This document shows, piece after piece, positions 24,546 through 32,935 of a stretch of 64,000 nucleotides of DNA. The notes under the pieces are model-generated. The model was not told where the DNA came from. It saw only the letters and a program-made list of their open reading frames with translations, and searched no databases. The DNA comes from Adlercreutzia rubneri (GTDB lineage: Bacteria; Actinomycetota; Coriobacteriia; Coriobacteriales; Eggerthellaceae). The stretch's first letter is position 1, and every line of letters starts with the position of its first letter. Location: assembly GCF_009755265.1 (NCBI RefSeq), contig NZ_WPOO01000011.1:1-64000 (forward strand). The letters are read 5' to 3'. Made by a program: the position numbers and the translations under genes.

Positions 24546-26105
24546 CTACCCCTCGAACGTCACGCGGGCACCCTGGGGGGTGTCCTCGATCACGAAGCCG
24601 AGGTCGGCCAGGCCGTTGCGGACGCCGTCGGCCACGGCCCACATCTTCTCGGCGCGGGCGGTGGCGCGGGCCTCGAGCAGACGGGCCACGGCGATCTCGG
24701 GGTCGTCGCCCTCGTAGCCGGCCAAGTCGGCGGCCAGGCCCACCACTTCCGCGGGATAGGCCGCGCCTGCCTCGGCGGCGGTCACATCGATGCCGAGCAC
24801 GTCCATGAGCTCGACGATGGCATCCCGGGCAGCGCGGCCGGCCGCGGCCTCTTCGGCCGCCAGCACGGTCACATCGGCCACAAGCCCGTTCACATCGCTC
24901 ACGAAGGAGAAGATCTCGCCCAGAGCCGCCGGAGCGTTGAAGTCGTCGTCCATAGCCTCGGCGAAGTTGGCCCTCAGCACGGCCACGCGATCGGTCAGCG
25001 CCGCCGCATCCAGCACGGCCGCGAGCTCGCCCTCGGCGGTTTCCGGGGCCAGGGCCGCCTCGCCGCGGGGCGTGCCCGTCTCCAACAGCCAATCGAGGGC
25101 CTTCACGGCGTTCTCGATGCGCGTGAGGGCCGCGTCGGCCTCGTTCATGCGCTGCTCGCCGAACACGAGGGGGCTGCGGTAGTGGCTCTGCAGCATGAGC
25201 ATGCGCAGGGCCTCGGGCCGCACCTGCTCGAGCACCTCGCGCAGCAGCAGGAAGTTGTTCAGCGACTTCGACATCTTCTCGGTCTCGCCGGTTTCGGCAT
25301 TGGCGATCTGCAGCATGCCGGAGTGCATCCAGTAGTTGGCAAACGTGCTGTCACAGGCGCACTCGGATTGGGCGCGCTCGTTCTCGTGGTGCGGGAACAC
25401 CAGATCGGCCCCGCCGCCGTGGATGTCGAAGGGCAGTCCCAGGTACTTCTCGGACATGGCCGAGCACTCGATGTGCCAACCGGGACGGCCCTGGCCCCAG
25501 GGCGATTCCCACGCGGGCTCGCCGGGCTTGGCCGCCTTCCACAGGGCGAAGTCCAGCTCATCGCGCTTGCGCTCTTCCAAGCCCTGGCCATCGGCGCGCA
25601 GCTCGCGATGGCCGCTTTCCGCCTCGTCCACATCGCGACCCGAGAGCTGGCCGTAGCCCGGATAGGAGCGCACGTCGAAGTACACGTCGCCCTCCGACAC
25701 GTAGGCATGGCCGCGCTCGATCAAGCGCTCGATAAGCGCGATCATGGTGCCGATCTCCTCGGTGGCTTTCGGGCGGATATCCGGATCCTGCACGCCAGCC
25801 GCGCGCATGTCCTCGATGAACAGACGCGTGTACTCCTCGGCCACCTCGGCGGCCGTGCGCGCCTCCTCTCCGGCGCGCTTGATGATCTTGTCGTCCACGT
25901 CGGTCACGTTCTGCACGAAGGTGACGTCGAAGCCGCGCCAGGTGAGGTAGCGGCGGATCATATCGAAGGAGATGAACGTGCGCGCGTTGCCGATGTGGAT
26001 GCGGTTGTACACCGTGGGCCCGCACACGTACATGGAGACCTTCCCCGGCTCCACAGGTTCAAAGTCCACCTTCTGGCGGCGGCGCGTATCGTACAACTTA
26101 ATCAT
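24546..26105 (-). CDS. cysS: cysteinyl-tRNA synthetase
   Basis: Class I synthetase charging tRNA-Cys, 519 residues. The zinc-binding and HIGH region is MYVCGPTVYNRIHIGNART (HIGH as HIGN), with further zinc ligands in GWHIECSAM and HGGGADLVFPHHENE, and KMSKS as KMSKSLNNF. The C-terminal DALR/anticodon region is present. ATG at 26105 has AAGGAG 7 nt upstream. The 93-bp upstream gap holds a TACAAT -10-like box and is too short for a T-box. Confidence 0.97.
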   Translation of the reverse strand: MIKLYDTRRRQKVDFEPVEPGKVSMYVCGPTVYNRIHIGNARTFISFDMIRRYLTWRGFDVTFVQNVTDVDDKIIKRAGEEARTAAEVAEEYTRLFIEDMRAAGVQDPDIRPKATEEIGTMIALIERLIERGHAYVSEGDVYFDVRSYPGYGQLSGRDVDEAESGHRELRADGQGLEERKRDELDFALWKAAKPGEPAWESPWGQGRPGWHIECSAMSEKYLGLPFDIHGGGADLVFPHHENERAQSECACDSTFANYWMHSGMLQIANAETGETEKMSKSLNNFLLLREVLEQVRPEALRMLMLQSHYRSPLVFGEQRMNEADAALTRIENAVKALDWLLETGTPRGEAALAPETAEGELAAVLDAAALTDRVAVLRANFAEAMDDDFNAPAALGEIFSFVSDVNGLVADVTVLAAEEAAAGRAARDAIVELMDVLGIDVTAAEAGAAYPAEVVGLAADLAGYEGDDPEIAVARLLEARATARAEKMWAVADGVRNGLADLGFVIEDTPQGARVTFEG

Positions 26106-26198
26106 GGGTGAGCTCCTTCGGCGAAAAATAAGGTTCCGGCCATTGTAGCGCAAGAGAGCACCTCGCCTTTGCGACGCAGGGCGATTAGGATATGAACA

Positions 26199-27219
26199 TC
26201 AGCCCAACAAGTCGGCGGCCTTCCGCATGACGCCCTTGCGCTTGGCTGTGCTTCTTACGATGCGTTGCGTCAGATCGTGGGCGTCATCGGCCAGGCCAAC
26301 CCTCGCCGACTCGATAGCGGCCGCCTCGAATGCCGCTTCCAACGAACTGGCCAATTCCTCAAGAATCTTCGCAGCCACTCGCTTCGGCTGGCGCATATCC
26401 TGAGCATGATGGGGTTTTTGCGTCTCGTACTTCTCCCCCGAAGTGAGGCCGATAGCTTGGCAGAAGTCTTCCTGGTGCACCCGCCGCAACACCTGGAGCG
26501 CGCCGTCGCCGGATCCCTCCATCATCTCGCGATCGTAGCGACGAACAACGAAAAGAGGGTGCTCGCCTAAGACAATACGTCTCGGGAACTTCGAACCCCA
26601 TAGCCCGCGCTGCTTCCATGCAAATAAATTCGTTGGAGGCCAGAAGCGGAAAACGATCGGCTATCTGAGGCTTGATGATATGGCTCGACGGTGCTCCCGC
26701 CAATGGCGCAAACCAGCCCTTGTCCAAAGGAGCACGATCGTCATAAAAAAGCGCGATCTTCTCTTGGCCTCCAGCAAGGGATAGGCGATACTCCGCGCGA
26801 AGTTGGGCGATGGCGCCGTACGGGTAGCGAACGATTTCCTCAAGGGTGTTTGGGAGCGGAACATAGGCCGCCTCCCCTGGCAAATCACAGCTATCACCCT
26901 CTTCCAGTATGACGACATCGCCGGCACAATCCTTGCCGAGCACGCGAATGAGTTCCATAGGTCGCATGGCCGACACATGGAACTGACGCGCCACCGCCTC
27001 GCGAACATCGTCTTCGGGGAGAAGGCCCTCAAAGAACGGCATCGCCTCATAGCCCGTGTAGCGACGAGCTGAAAGCGGCAGCGATAGGGACAGCGGCACA
27101 GCAGATGACGACTTCAGTTAGGCCTCATCATAGGTAAAACCATAGAACGGCTCGCTGTTGCCCTTGTCGAGAGCGCCAACTAAGACGCCCCCTTGAAGCA
27201 CCTTGAGCGACTCGCTCAT
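26199..27219 (-). pseudogene. hipA: hipA toxin gene, inactivated
   Basis: Remnant of a HipA-type Ser/Thr kinase toxin. The N-terminus MSESLKVLQGGVLVGALDKG starts with an ATGA overlap with hipB. An in-frame TAA (27118-27120) interrupts it after YDEA. The frame continues as PLSLSLPLSARRYTGYEAMP and FFEGLLPEDDVREAV. A one-base frameshift near 26568 follows FEVPETYCL, after which VVRRYDRE and VHQEDFCQAIGLTSGEKYE continue in another frame. Past GEKYE (about 26423) the catalytic middle (HxxN and DFD-type motifs) is missing and only a short C-terminus remains. About 340 codons survive of a usual ~430. Three independent lesions show the toxin is dead. Confidence 0.88.
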
Positions 27220-27437
27220 CGCGCCCCTCCTCTCACGTCGATACTCAGGTCAAGTCCGAGCATAGAAGCCACACCGAGAGCCTTGCCGAACTGAATGGTC
27301 TCCTTGCCATTCTCCAAATCGGAAATGAAACGCGTGCCGCACCCGCAATAATCGGCCATCTGTTGCTGCGAATAGCCGAGCTCTTTGCGACGCGCGCGAA
27401 TAGCTTGTCCGAGGACCTCCGTCGAGTTAATGCGCAT
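27216..27437 (-). CDS. hipB: HipB-like antitoxin / Cro-CI type repressor
   Basis: DNA-binding antitoxin of 73 residues with an XRE helix-turn-helix (LGYSQQQMADYCGCGTRFIS, then DLENGKETIQFGKAL), the HipB pattern. The gene is intact, though its partner toxin is broken. Two near-identical palindromes upstream are its probable operators, so it may still bind DNA and repress itself. It overlaps hipA by ATGA. The cysteine pair in YCGCG is unusual for HipB and could be incidental. Confidence 0.85.
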   Translation of the reverse strand: MRINSTEVLGQAIRARRKELGYSQQQMADYCGCGTRFISDLENGKETIQFGKALGVASMLGLDLSIDVRGGAR

Positions 27438-27484
27438 AATGGTCTCATCACCTATCGGGAATATCTGGTGTTCGTGAACTATAT

Positions 27485-27541
27485 CATTCCCGATCGGGAA
27501 TGAAAAAGGAATTCAAGTGGTTCCATTACCGATCGGGAATG
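27485..27541. promoter_or_regulatory. HipB operators
   Basis: Two 18-bp sites spaced 39 bp apart: CATTCCCGATCGGGAATG (27485-27502), a perfect palindrome, and CATTACCGATCGGGAATG (27524-27541) with one change. A third, degenerate half (CTATCGGGAAT) lies at 27452-27462. They sit directly before hipB as in classical hipBA autoregulation. Confidence 0.75.
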
Positions 27542-27593
27542 ATATGGAACTACTAATTTTAGTCAGCCAGCTATGCCCTATCGCCGACGAGCC

Positions 27594-28379
27594 CTATTCT
27601 TCCCCGTCGTCCAGGTAGTTGCGCAGGGCCTGCATGCGGCGATCCAGCTCAGCGGCGGTGTCGGCCAGATCGGCCAGCTCCGCGGCCACGGCGGCGGCAT
27701 CCTCCTCGGCGAGGTCCTTCTTATAGCGCAGCTGGTGCTCCAGCGAGGCCCAGAAGTTCATGGAGATGGTGCGCAGCTGCACCTCCACCTTCACGCAGCG
27801 CTTTTCGCGTTCCAGGAAAATGGGCACCTCGACGATGAGATGCAAACTGCGGTACCCGCTCGGTTTCGGGGAGGCCACATAGTCGCGCCGCTCGATAAGT
27901 CGCACGTCATCCTGGGAGAGCAGCGACTCGGCCAGGGAGAACATATCTTCGGGGAAGGTGCAGACGACGCGCACGCCGGCAACATCGTAGATGTTCTTCT
28001 CGATGGAGTCCACCGACACGGGAAAGCCCTTGCGGACAAGCTTCTTCGCTAAGCTGTCGGTGCTCTTCAGGCGCGATTTGATGGACTCGATGGGGTTGCG
28101 ATCGTGTTGCAGGCCGAACTCGGCATCCAGCACGCGGAACTTCGTCTCCACCTCCATCATGGCGCACTCGTAGTAGGTCATAAGCCGCCGGTAGGGCGCG
28201 AAGTTGCGCTCCAACATGGCAGAGAACTCGTCGCTGCCCGCCAACCGCGCGAGCATCTGGTTCGCCAGCTCCTCCCGCTGCTCGTGCAACGCATCTAGCG
28301 CACTTTGGCCCAGCGCGCCCTGGCCGTCACGCAGCCGCACCACCGCGTTTTCGAAAGCTCGCTCCGTCAATCTCGCCAT
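27594..28379 (-). CDS. small alarmone synthetase (RelQ/YjbM-like GTP pyrophosphokinase)
   Basis: Makes (p)ppGpp from ATP and GTP/GDP; 261 residues with one RelA/SpoT synthetase domain and no HD hydrolase, TGS or ACT domains. Key stretches are YDVAGVRVVCTFPED and DYVASPKPSGYRSLHLIVEV, and VEVQLRTISMNFWASLEHQL near the C-terminus. A predicted helical N-terminus of about 80 residues precedes it, and an acidic helix follows, as in RelQ tetramers. ATG at 28379 follows AAAGGGAG; upstream codons belong to a repeat. A single gene with a repeat-rich gap before it. Confidence 0.9.
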   Translation of the reverse strand: MARLTERAFENAVVRLRDGQGALGQSALDALHEQREELANQMLARLAGSDEFSAMLERNFAPYRRLMTYYECAMMEVETKFRVLDAEFGLQHDRNPIESIKSRLKSTDSLAKKLVRKGFPVSVDSIEKNIYDVAGVRVVCTFPEDMFSLAESLLSQDDVRLIERRDYVASPKPSGYRSLHLIVEVPIFLEREKRCVKVEVQLRTISMNFWASLEHQLRYKKDLAEEDAAAVAAELADLADTAAELDRRMQALRNYLDDGEE

Positions 28380-28473
28380 AGCCGCTCCCTTTCCCGCGTC
28401 ATCGTTGGTCCCTTGCTCCTTCCGAGCATGAGACTTCGCTCTCTTTCGCAAGATGATACTTTGTGGCCCCGAT

Positions 28474-28678
28474 ATGGCTTGGAAATCACGAAACATCGGT
28501 CGAAATCTACAAAATGAGACTTCATATCCTTCAAATGGCTTGAAAACGACGAAACATCGGTCGGAATTTTCAGATTAAGCTCTTTTGTAATACACGACCT
28601 GGGAAAACATCATCCTCAGTATTACAAAGAATGCTGAAAACAAGCTCTTCGACCGATGTTTCGTGTTTTCCAAGCCAT
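28474..28678. repeat. inverted-repeat cluster with two direct and one inverted copy
   Basis: The 444-bp gap 28380-28823 holds three copies of a segment of about 29 bp with core CGAAACATCGGTCG: direct at 28474-28502, direct at 28535-28564 and inverted at 28650-28678. Between copies two and three an inner pair CTTTTGTAATAC / GTATTACAAAG forms a nested stem. Open frames across it in both directions start MFR-FQAIS only because of the inversion. The stretch 28679-28823 shows nothing further. Confidence 0.6.
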
Positions 28679-28823
28679 TTCAGCCATTTCGGCAAGAAGG
28701 TCTCCCGCAGAGAGTGAGCTTCTGCGGGAGATCGCACGAATATGGTTAGCGCATAACAAAATTCTGCATCGATCTATCGCGCCGTCGCTTCGACCCTATC
28801 ACGCATTCGTGGCTGCGAAAACT

Positions 28824-29489
28824 CTACCGCACCTCCGCAGCGGCGGACGGAGCGGCTTCGGCCTCGGCGTCTTCCAAATGCACGGAGGCGTGCCAATTGC
28901 CGGGTTCGCCGCTTACCTGGTACACGTAGGTGGCGCCGTCCTTTTCGTAGGTGCCCGTGGCGGCGCCGTTAGCGGCCAGCTCGTCAGTCAAGTCGATGGG
29001 CTCCACGCCCTCGGGGGCTAAAACCACGTGGCCGTCGGAGGATTCCAGCACCATATCGTCGGCGTTCGGCGAGCCGTCCTCGGCGCCTTCCACCGTGTAG
29101 TCGTGAATCTCGTAGGTGGTGCCGTCGAAGTCGCCGCCTTCCGAGATCATGGTCATCTGCACCGCGCCACCCTCGCCGTCGCCCACCTCGTAGGAGACCT
29201 CACCGACGGTGGTGTCGCCGTTCTGGCTCATCTGCACGTCCATCTCCACTGGCTCGCCGTTGATCCACACCGTGACCTTCTCCACCCAGGTCTCGCCCGT
29301 GGCCGCGTAGCAAACGCCGTTGGTGACCACAAACACCCCGAGCAGGGCCGCACAGGTAGCAGTCGCGAACTTCAGCGCCATGCCGCGCTTTTTCGTCTTC
29401 TCCATGGGAATGCCCTTAACCTTTCCTATCAGGTCAGCAGAGGCATGGACCTCGCCCATCATGGCTTTGTATTGGCTTTGGTTGCTCAT
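28824..29489 (-). CDS. membrane-anchored putative anti-sigma factor
   Basis: Protein of 221 residues: about 38 cytoplasmic residues (YKAMMGEVHASADLIGKVKG), one membrane segment (about 39-63) and an extracellular Glu/Asp/Gly-rich domain of about 155 residues. The start lies inside the 3' end of the ECF sigma gene (56-bp overlap), the usual layout of a sigma/anti-sigma pair, and the N-terminus has the short helix-plus-TM plan of DUF4179-like anti-sigma factors. I see no zinc-binding HxxxCxxC motif. The anti-sigma role is inferred from position and topology. The extracellular ligand is unknown. Confidence 0.6.
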   Translation of the reverse strand: MSNQSQYKAMMGEVHASADLIGKVKGIPMEKTKKRGMALKFATATCAALLGVFVVTNGVCYAATGETWVEKVTVWINGEPVEMDVQMSQNGDTTVGEVSYEVGDGEGGAVQMTMISEGGDFDGTTYEIHDYTVEGAEDGSPNADDMVLESSDGHVVLAPEGVEPIDLTDELAANGAATGTYEKDGATYVYQVSGEPGNWHASVHLEDAEAEAAPSAAAEVR

Positions 29490-30093
29490 CTTCCCACGCC
29501 TCCTTCAGTGACTGTTTCAGTAGCTTCCTTGCGCGGACGAGCCGGGTGCGCACCGTGGGTTCCTTGATGCCCAGCACCTCGGCGATCTGGCGCGTGCCCA
29601 TGTCCTCGAAGTAGAACAGGTGCACCACGATGCGGCACTTCTCGGGCAGATCGCCCAAAGCGGCATACAGCGCCTCGTGGGCGGGCTCGGCGAAAGCGGG
29701 CTCCTCGAAGGGAGGGGCGTCGCCGTCGCGAATCTCGCGCAGCTCCACCCGCTGGCGCCACAGACTGCGCCAGAGACTCTTGCACTCGTTCACCGTGACG
29801 CAGATGAGCCACGCGCGCAGGCGCTCGTCGAGGGCGCCTGTTCGCTTGGTATCGCAACCAGTTCCGTCCCCTGCAGTGCGCTCGCCGTCACGGCCGCGAC
29901 CGTGGCCGGCATCGCGCCCGGGATCAGGATCGCCATCACATTCGAGCCACGTCGGCGGCTTCTCGTACGGTTTTAGAAACACCGCCTGCACCACGTCCTC
30001 GGCATCGGGCACCCGTCGCGTCTGATTGAGCGCGATGCGGTACACCATGTCGGCGTAGTCGTCGACGATCTGTCGGTACTGGCGGTTGTCCAC
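29434..30093 (-). CDS. ECF-type sigma factor with a low-complexity insertion
   Basis: Sigma-70 family member of 219 residues. Region 2 is YADMVYRIALNQTRRVPDAEDVVQAVFLKPYEKPP, followed by RLRAWLICVTVNECKSLWRS; region 4 is LPEKCRIVVHLFYFEDMGTRQIAEVLGIKEPTVRTRLVRARK. Between the two halves of region 2 about 39 residues (50-88; DNA 29830-29946) rich in Gly, Asp and Arg are inserted; relatives have a few residues there. The GTG start has AAGGA upstream. It overlaps its presumed anti-sigma gene. Targets are unknown. Confidence 0.88.
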   Translation of the reverse strand: MDNRQYRQIVDDYADMVYRIALNQTRRVPDAEDVVQAVFLKPYEKPPTWLECDGDPDPGRDAGHGRGRDGERTAGDGTGCDTKRTGALDERLRAWLICVTVNECKSLWRSLWRQRVELREIRDGDAPPFEEPAFAEPAHEALYAALGDLPEKCRIVVHLFYFEDMGTRQIAEVLGIKEPTVRTRLVRARKLLKQSLKEAWEDEQPKPIQSHDGRGPCLC

Positions 30094-30277
30094 GGGTTTC
30101 CTTCTCGTCCGTCGAGAAAGCGGCGACAGCGCGGCCGCTAGCTTGCCGCCCCGTCGCCACCTTCCACAAAAGGCCTTTCACAGACAATACGCTTGGGCGC
30201 GGCACAATGTGCGACGTTTGGGAGAAATTTTCCCTGACAAAACTCGCCAGAAACGAGGGTGGTATAGAACAAGCAAG

Positions 30278-30303
30278 GAAAAGGCCGACTCGGGGCCGGC
30301 CTT
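30278..30303 (-). terminator. terminator of the Tat reductase gene
   Basis: AAGGCCG/CGGCCTT stem followed by TTTTCCTT on the minus strand, 58 bp after the reductase stop. The rest of 30094-30360 shows no gene. Confidence 0.6.
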
Positions 30304-30360
30304 CTTCTTGGGAGGGTGAGGGGCGATGCGCCTTGCGCGCAGTGGTACGCCTTGGGCGCC

Positions 30361-32658
30361 TTAGCAGTTGCGGGCGGTGAGGTTGCCCGCGGTGATGGCG
30401 TTCTGGATGCTCAGCGGCTCGGCGGCGTCGCCAATCACGTGCACGTCGAACTCGCCGGACAGCTCGTCGGCCAGAGCCGTGTTGGGGCTCATGGTGGAGG
30501 CGTCCACCACGCAGTCGCAGGCAAGGGTGACGTCCATGCCGAAGCTGTTCGTGACGACGATCTCGCCGTCGCCCACGCTCTTCAGCGTGCACTCGGGCAT
30601 GAGGCGGCCGCCGGCGGCGAAGAAGGCGGGCTTCACGAAGGCGTTCAGCATCATGGCCTGACCGGTGCCGAAGGCCTCGGCGGGCTCCGGCGCGATCACC
30701 GTCACCTTCTTGCCCTGGGCGATGAGGTAGTGGGCCGTGTCGGTGGCCTGAGCGTTGAATCCGAGCACCGCCACGCGCTCGCCGATCTCGCTGGCCAAAA
30801 AGTCGGTGACGCCAATGACCGGCGTGGCGGCCGTGCCCGCAGCCGCCAGCTCCGGCCGTACGCCGCCGGTGGCGACGATAACCACATCGGGGCTCTGCTC
30901 ACGCACGAAGGCCGCGTCCACTTCCTGGCCGGTGACGACGTTCACACCTTCCACTTCCAGCATACGGGAGAGGTAGTTGCGCAGACGGCCCAGGCTCTCG
31001 TGCTTGCCCTTCACCATTTCGGCGAAGTCCAAAAGGCCGCCCAGGCCGTTCTTCTCGTACAGCGTGACGGCGTACCCGCGCTCGGCGGCCACGCGCGCCG
31101 CCTCCATGCCGGCCGGGCCGCCGCCAATGACCATGACGTTCTTGTCGCCGTCGGCCGGGCGCACCTCGTAGCCCTCGGGCATGGCATCGGTGAACACCGA
31201 GTTGTTGCAGGGATTCACGCGGCACAGACCGCCCAGGCAATTCAGGCAGCGGCAGCAGGGGCGGATCTCGTCGATGCGGCCCTCGCGCAGCTTGTTGGCG
31301 TATTCCGCATCGCAGTTGGCCACGGGACGGTGCATATAGATCATGTCGAGCCACCCCTCGCTCAGGGCGTTCTCGAAGTAGTCGGGAGCAAGCGCCGGAT
31401 CCATGAACACCACGCCGCCCACGGGGATACTCACGTGCTGCTTCACGTAGCGGCAGGCGCCCATGATGAGGCCGCAGCCGGAGTGCGAGCCGTCGAGCAG
31501 CCCGCTGAAGTGGCTGTCGAAGTCGTAGAAGGTGCCGAAGCTGGTGGCGCCGTCGTAGCCGTAGCCGGCGAAAACGCCGTCGTTGACAAACTGGGCCTCG
31601 TGGAAGGCGAAGGTACCCAGGCGCAGCTCCAGGGCATCGGCGCCAGCGGCCTCGAGGGCTTGACAGATAGCCACGGTTTCCTCGGGAGTGTTCACCAGCG
31701 CGTTGTCGCCGAGAGCGCCGTCGTTCTCCTCGGCGCCGTTCACGAGCACCTGCACCACGAAGTCCGCACCGCAGCGCTCCTTGATGCCGCGGATAATCTC
31801 GCAGGCAATGCGCGTGCGGTTCTCGATGGTGGCCGGGCCGTAGGGGTCATCGGCGGCGCGGTCGTTGCCGAAGCGCGAGAAGAACCGTGCGGGCAGGTTG
31901 TCGCCGGCGGCATTCAGATCGATGCCGTCGAAGCCGATGGCCTGAAGGCGGGCGGCCCCGTCAATGGTGTCCTCGATGTACGTCTGGATGTCGGCGGCCG
32001 ATAGCAGGCTGGCCTTGTGGGTCTCGCCCTCTTCGCCCATGTTCTCCCACAGATACACGATGCCCGGCGTGGCCGTCTTCATCTGAATGAGGCACGGCAC
32101 GTCATAGCTGTGCACTTCGGCGCAGATAGCCGCAAGCGGGCTTTCCTCGATGGTCATGCGCATATCGTTGTCGGCCACATTCACGCGCTTGTCCAGCCGC
32201 TCGAGCATGATATAGCTGCCCTCGACGAACACCGCGCCCATGCCACCGGCGGCGATGCGGCCGTGATAGGCCACGGCCTTCTGCTCCTCGTTGGGCACCA
32301 TGGAGCTGGCCGCCGACTTGATGAGGCGGTTCTTCAGCGTGAGCGAACCGATCTTCAGCTCGGAGAACATAGTGGTGTTGGCGAAGTCCTCGATGCTGTT
32401 GGTCGTAAAGTCCCAGTCCTGGGGATTGATCTGCGCGTAGGGCGAAGCGGTGCTTCCCGTCTGCGACAACGCCGGGGACGTCGCATCACCGGACGCCGCT
32501 GCCTCGCCGCCGGCCTCAGCCGCACGAGGCTGCGGGGCGCACCCGCCCAGAAGCCCAAGCCCAAGCGCGCTTGCACCCAGGGCCGCCGCGCCTATGCCGC
32601 CCAAAAACCCGCGGCGGCTTACCGTTGCTGCTGTTTTCGTCTCTTCCATCGTGCTCAT
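30361..32658 (-). CDS. Tat-exported OYE-type flavin/Fe-S oxidoreductase
   Basis: Exported redox enzyme of 765 residues of the 2,4-dienoyl-CoA reductase/trimethylamine dehydrogenase family. A Tat signal SRRGFLGGIGAAALGAS is followed by LLGGCAPQ, a possible lipobox. The FMN TIM barrel spans about 100-480, the [4Fe-4S] ligands are in CCRCLNCLGGLCRVNPC, and the FAD/NAD(P) domain starts MVIGGGPAGMEAARVAAERG. ATG at 32658 follows GGGAGG. Such enzymes reduce C=C bonds. Export suggests use of an extracellular substrate as electron acceptor. Alone on its transcript, divergent from a membrane LuxR regulator that probably controls it. The substrate cannot be told. Confidence 0.9.
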   Translation of the reverse strand: MSTMEETKTAATVSRRGFLGGIGAAALGASALGLGLLGGCAPQPRAAEAGGEAAASGDATSPALSQTGSTASPYAQINPQDWDFTTNSIEDFANTTMFSELKIGSLTLKNRLIKSAASSMVPNEEQKAVAYHGRIAAGGMGAVFVEGSYIMLERLDKRVNVADNDMRMTIEESPLAAICAEVHSYDVPCLIQMKTATPGIVYLWENMGEEGETHKASLLSAADIQTYIEDTIDGAARLQAIGFDGIDLNAAGDNLPARFFSRFGNDRAADDPYGPATIENRTRIACEIIRGIKERCGADFVVQVLVNGAEENDGALGDNALVNTPEETVAICQALEAAGADALELRLGTFAFHEAQFVNDGVFAGYGYDGATSFGTFYDFDSHFSGLLDGSHSGCGLIMGACRYVKQHVSIPVGGVVFMDPALAPDYFENALSEGWLDMIYMHRPVANCDAEYANKLREGRIDEIRPCCRCLNCLGGLCRVNPCNNSVFTDAMPEGYEVRPADGDKNVMVIGGGPAGMEAARVAAERGYAVTLYEKNGLGGLLDFAEMVKGKHESLGRLRNYLSRMLEVEGVNVVTGQEVDAAFVREQSPDVVIVATGGVRPELAAAGTAATPVIGVTDFLASEIGERVAVLGFNAQATDTAHYLIAQGKKVTVIAPEPAEAFGTGQAMMLNAFVKPAFFAAGGRLMPECTLKSVGDGEIVVTNSFGMDVTLACDCVVDASTMSPNTALADELSGEFDVHVIGDAAEPLSIQNAITAGNLTARNC

Positions 32659-32826
32659 GCGAGCCTCCCTTTCTCTCCTTCGGCACGTTTCCGTTCCGTT
32701 TTGCCGCCCCACCCAACGCCGCCGGGATCAGTGCGCTCGCTGCGGCTTGTCGCCGCCTTGGCAAGTGGCCCTGGAGGGCGTTCGCGGCGGGGATGAGGAC
32801 ACGGTAGGACGGAAGCCCAGTTCAAC

Positions 32827-32875
32827 GCATCGACCCGATGGAGGTAATTGCGAAAATATTTCCAGCATCGACCCG
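32827..32875. promoter_or_regulatory. direct repeat in the reductase/regulator intergenic region
   Basis: GCATCGACCCG occurs twice (32827-32837 and 32865-32875), 38 bp apart; the first copy extends to a palindrome CATCGACCCGATG. They lie just upstream of the regulator's -10 box TATAAT (32909-32914) and between two divergent genes. Candidate LuxR operator sites. Confidence 0.4.
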
Positions 32876-32935
32876 TTAGTACGATAGGAACGAGGCGGGG
32901 TGAGCGTCTATAATCTAGAGAGAAAGGAGGGGCCC

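Noticed and set aside
28380..28700. Similar N-terminal peptides (MFR-FQAIS) on both strands around 28.5 and 28.66 kb
   Set aside because: Produced by the inverted repeat itself; the alarmone synthetase starts at 28379 behind a good ribosome-binding site.
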